From Spirochaeta sp. (lineage in GTDB: Bacteria; Spirochaetota; Spirochaetia; DSM-27196; Alkalispirochaetaceae), in NCBI GenBank assembly GCA_007117185.1, contig SKHA01000153.1, positions 1-7,064 on the forward strand: 7,064 bases of DNA. The letters are read 5' to 3'. A model generated the notes under the pieces. The model made no database searches and was not told where the DNA came from. It saw only the letters and a list, made by a program, of their open reading frames with translations. The stretch's first letter is position 1. The number at the start of each line of letters is the position of its first letter. The position numbers and the translations under genes were made by a program. Shown here piece by piece: positions 6,369 to 7,064 of this stretch.

Positions 6369-6914
6369 GTGATACGAAGCGTTACTCCATTTGCCCAGCA
6401 GCTGGACCAGGAAAAGAGACTCATTTTCGTCCGGGTCTTCACGGTCTTCCTGTTATGTTTCCTCTTCTGGGTCCTGATTGCGCAGGATCTCAACCCGCTC
6501 TCCCTGGGGGTAGCGGTTGGACTCTCGATAGCTTCAGCGCTGTACTCCTTCGGACTCTTTTATGAGCAACACCTCAGGCCTACCGCCCGGATCTTTCTTC
6601 GCTTTGACCTGGTGATCGTCTACGTTGCGGTGGTCCTCTACCTCAGCTATATCGCCATCATCGACATCGTCCGACGAATGCTCACCGGAGATTATCGCCC
6701 CGGGATCGTCAAGATCCGGACCCGCCTGCGCTCACCCTTTGGCAGGGCGGTCCTGTGCAACACCATCTCCATCGTTCCGGGAACCCTGGCCCTCTGGATG
6801 GACGGAGCAACGATCTACGTACACTGGTTCAACATTGAAACCCGGCACAGCAAGAAGGCGGCGCGGATGATCACCTTTCTCATCGAGGATATTCTGGAAA
6901 GGATCTTCGGATGA
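6369..6914 (+). CDS. mrpE: Na+/H+ antiporter subunit E (MrpE/MnhE family)
   Basis: The protein has 181 residues. There are two hydrophobic helices at about 20-39 and 44-63, a third at about 80-101, and a cytoplasmic C-terminal domain with the family hallmark NTISIVPGTLAL (131-142) followed by IYVHW (149-153). MrpE is a small membrane subunit of the multi-subunit Mrp cation/proton antiporter, where it helps assembly and stability; the same family occurs in the membrane arm of Mbh-type hydrogenases. Two GTG codons lie in tandem (6366 and 6369). The GAGG at 6360-6363 is two bases from the first and five from the second, so the second is chosen. The gene overlaps mrpF by four bases (ATGA). It leads its operon instead of following mrpD as in the classical ABCDEFG order. 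Confidence 0.92.
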   Translation: MIRSVTPFAQQLDQEKRLIFVRVFTVFLLCFLFWVLIAQDLNPLSLGVAVGLSIASALYSFGLFYEQHLRPTARIFLRFDLVIVYVAVVLYLSYIAIIDIVRRMLTGDYRPGIVKIRTRLRSPFGRAVLCNTISIVPGTLALWMDGATIYVHWFNIETRHSKKAARMITFLIEDILERIFG

Positions 6915-7064
6915 TCCTGCTGATCTCCGTGACTTACGCACTGACTGCCATGAGCCTGGTCCGCCTCATCATCGGCCCTAATCTCTACGACCGACTGCTG
7001 GCGCTGAATATGGTCTCCGCCCATGTCACCCTGCTGATGGCGTTCTACGCGGTTCACTACAACC
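6911..7064 (+). CDS. mrpF: Na+/H+ antiporter subunit F (MrpF/MnhF family), 3' part outside window
   Basis: The ATG at 6911 overlaps the mrpE stop as ATGA, and AAAGGA (6898-6903) lies seven bases upstream, so translation is probably coupled. The 51 codons visible give a first hydrophobic helix, then RLIIGPNLYDRLLALNM (residues 18-34), the conserved R-x-GP-x3-DR segment of MrpF, then the start of a second helix. Family members are about 80-100 residues with three helices, so roughly half is present. MrpF is a small integral subunit of the same antiporter complex. Genes for MrpG and the large antiporter-like subunits would be expected next. Confidence 0.9.
   Translation, partial: MILLISVTYALTAMSLVRLIIGPNLYDRLLALNMVSAHVTLLMAFYAVHYN

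Overview
The window is moderately GC-rich and densely coded. It has the marks of a Gram-negative (two-membrane), probably anaerobic bacterium: an oxygen-sensitive type of CoA-dehydratase activase, a lipoprotein with a clear lipobox, a beta-barrel-like protein ending in phenylalanine, an OmpA-type envelope protein and an Mrp-type antiporter operon. A spirochaete or similar free-living anaerobe would fit, but this is inferred from gene content only; there is no rRNA or other taxonomic marker.

Layout. (1) Positions 1-2068, minus strand: the first 689 residues of a large tandem-domain BadF/BcrA/HgdC-type activase, cut by the left edge. (2) Positions 2069-2178: a divergent intergenic region with a perfect 9-bp inverted repeat that spans the Shine-Dalgarno and the GTG start of the next gene. 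(3) Positions 2179-5189, plus strand: an AraC-family regulator with a seven-helix membrane domain, a lipoprotein alpha/beta-hydrolase with a TTG start, and a small outer-membrane beta-barrel candidate. The last two overlap as TAATG and are almost certainly translationally coupled. (4) Positions 5344-6297: a secreted protein with a DUF4892-like N-terminal half and an OmpA-like C-terminal half, in which the peptidoglycan-contacting Asp is replaced by Thr. (5) Positions 6369-7064: the start of an operon beginning with mrpE and mrpF, overlapping as ATGA, preceded by an extended -10 promoter and cut by the right edge.

How the parts may work together. The middle three genes look like a sensing-and-response unit for the cell envelope. 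A membrane-embedded regulator could detect a membrane or periplasmic signal and drive a lipid-anchored hydrolase of the proline-iminopeptidase-like group plus an outer-membrane protein. The substrate and signal cannot be read from the sequence. The activase is divergent from the regulator, and the shared region could couple the two, though nothing else ties their functions together. The DUF4892-OmpA gene and the mrp operon appear to be separate units on the same strand. No tRNA, rRNA, CRISPR array, insertion sequence or transposase was seen.
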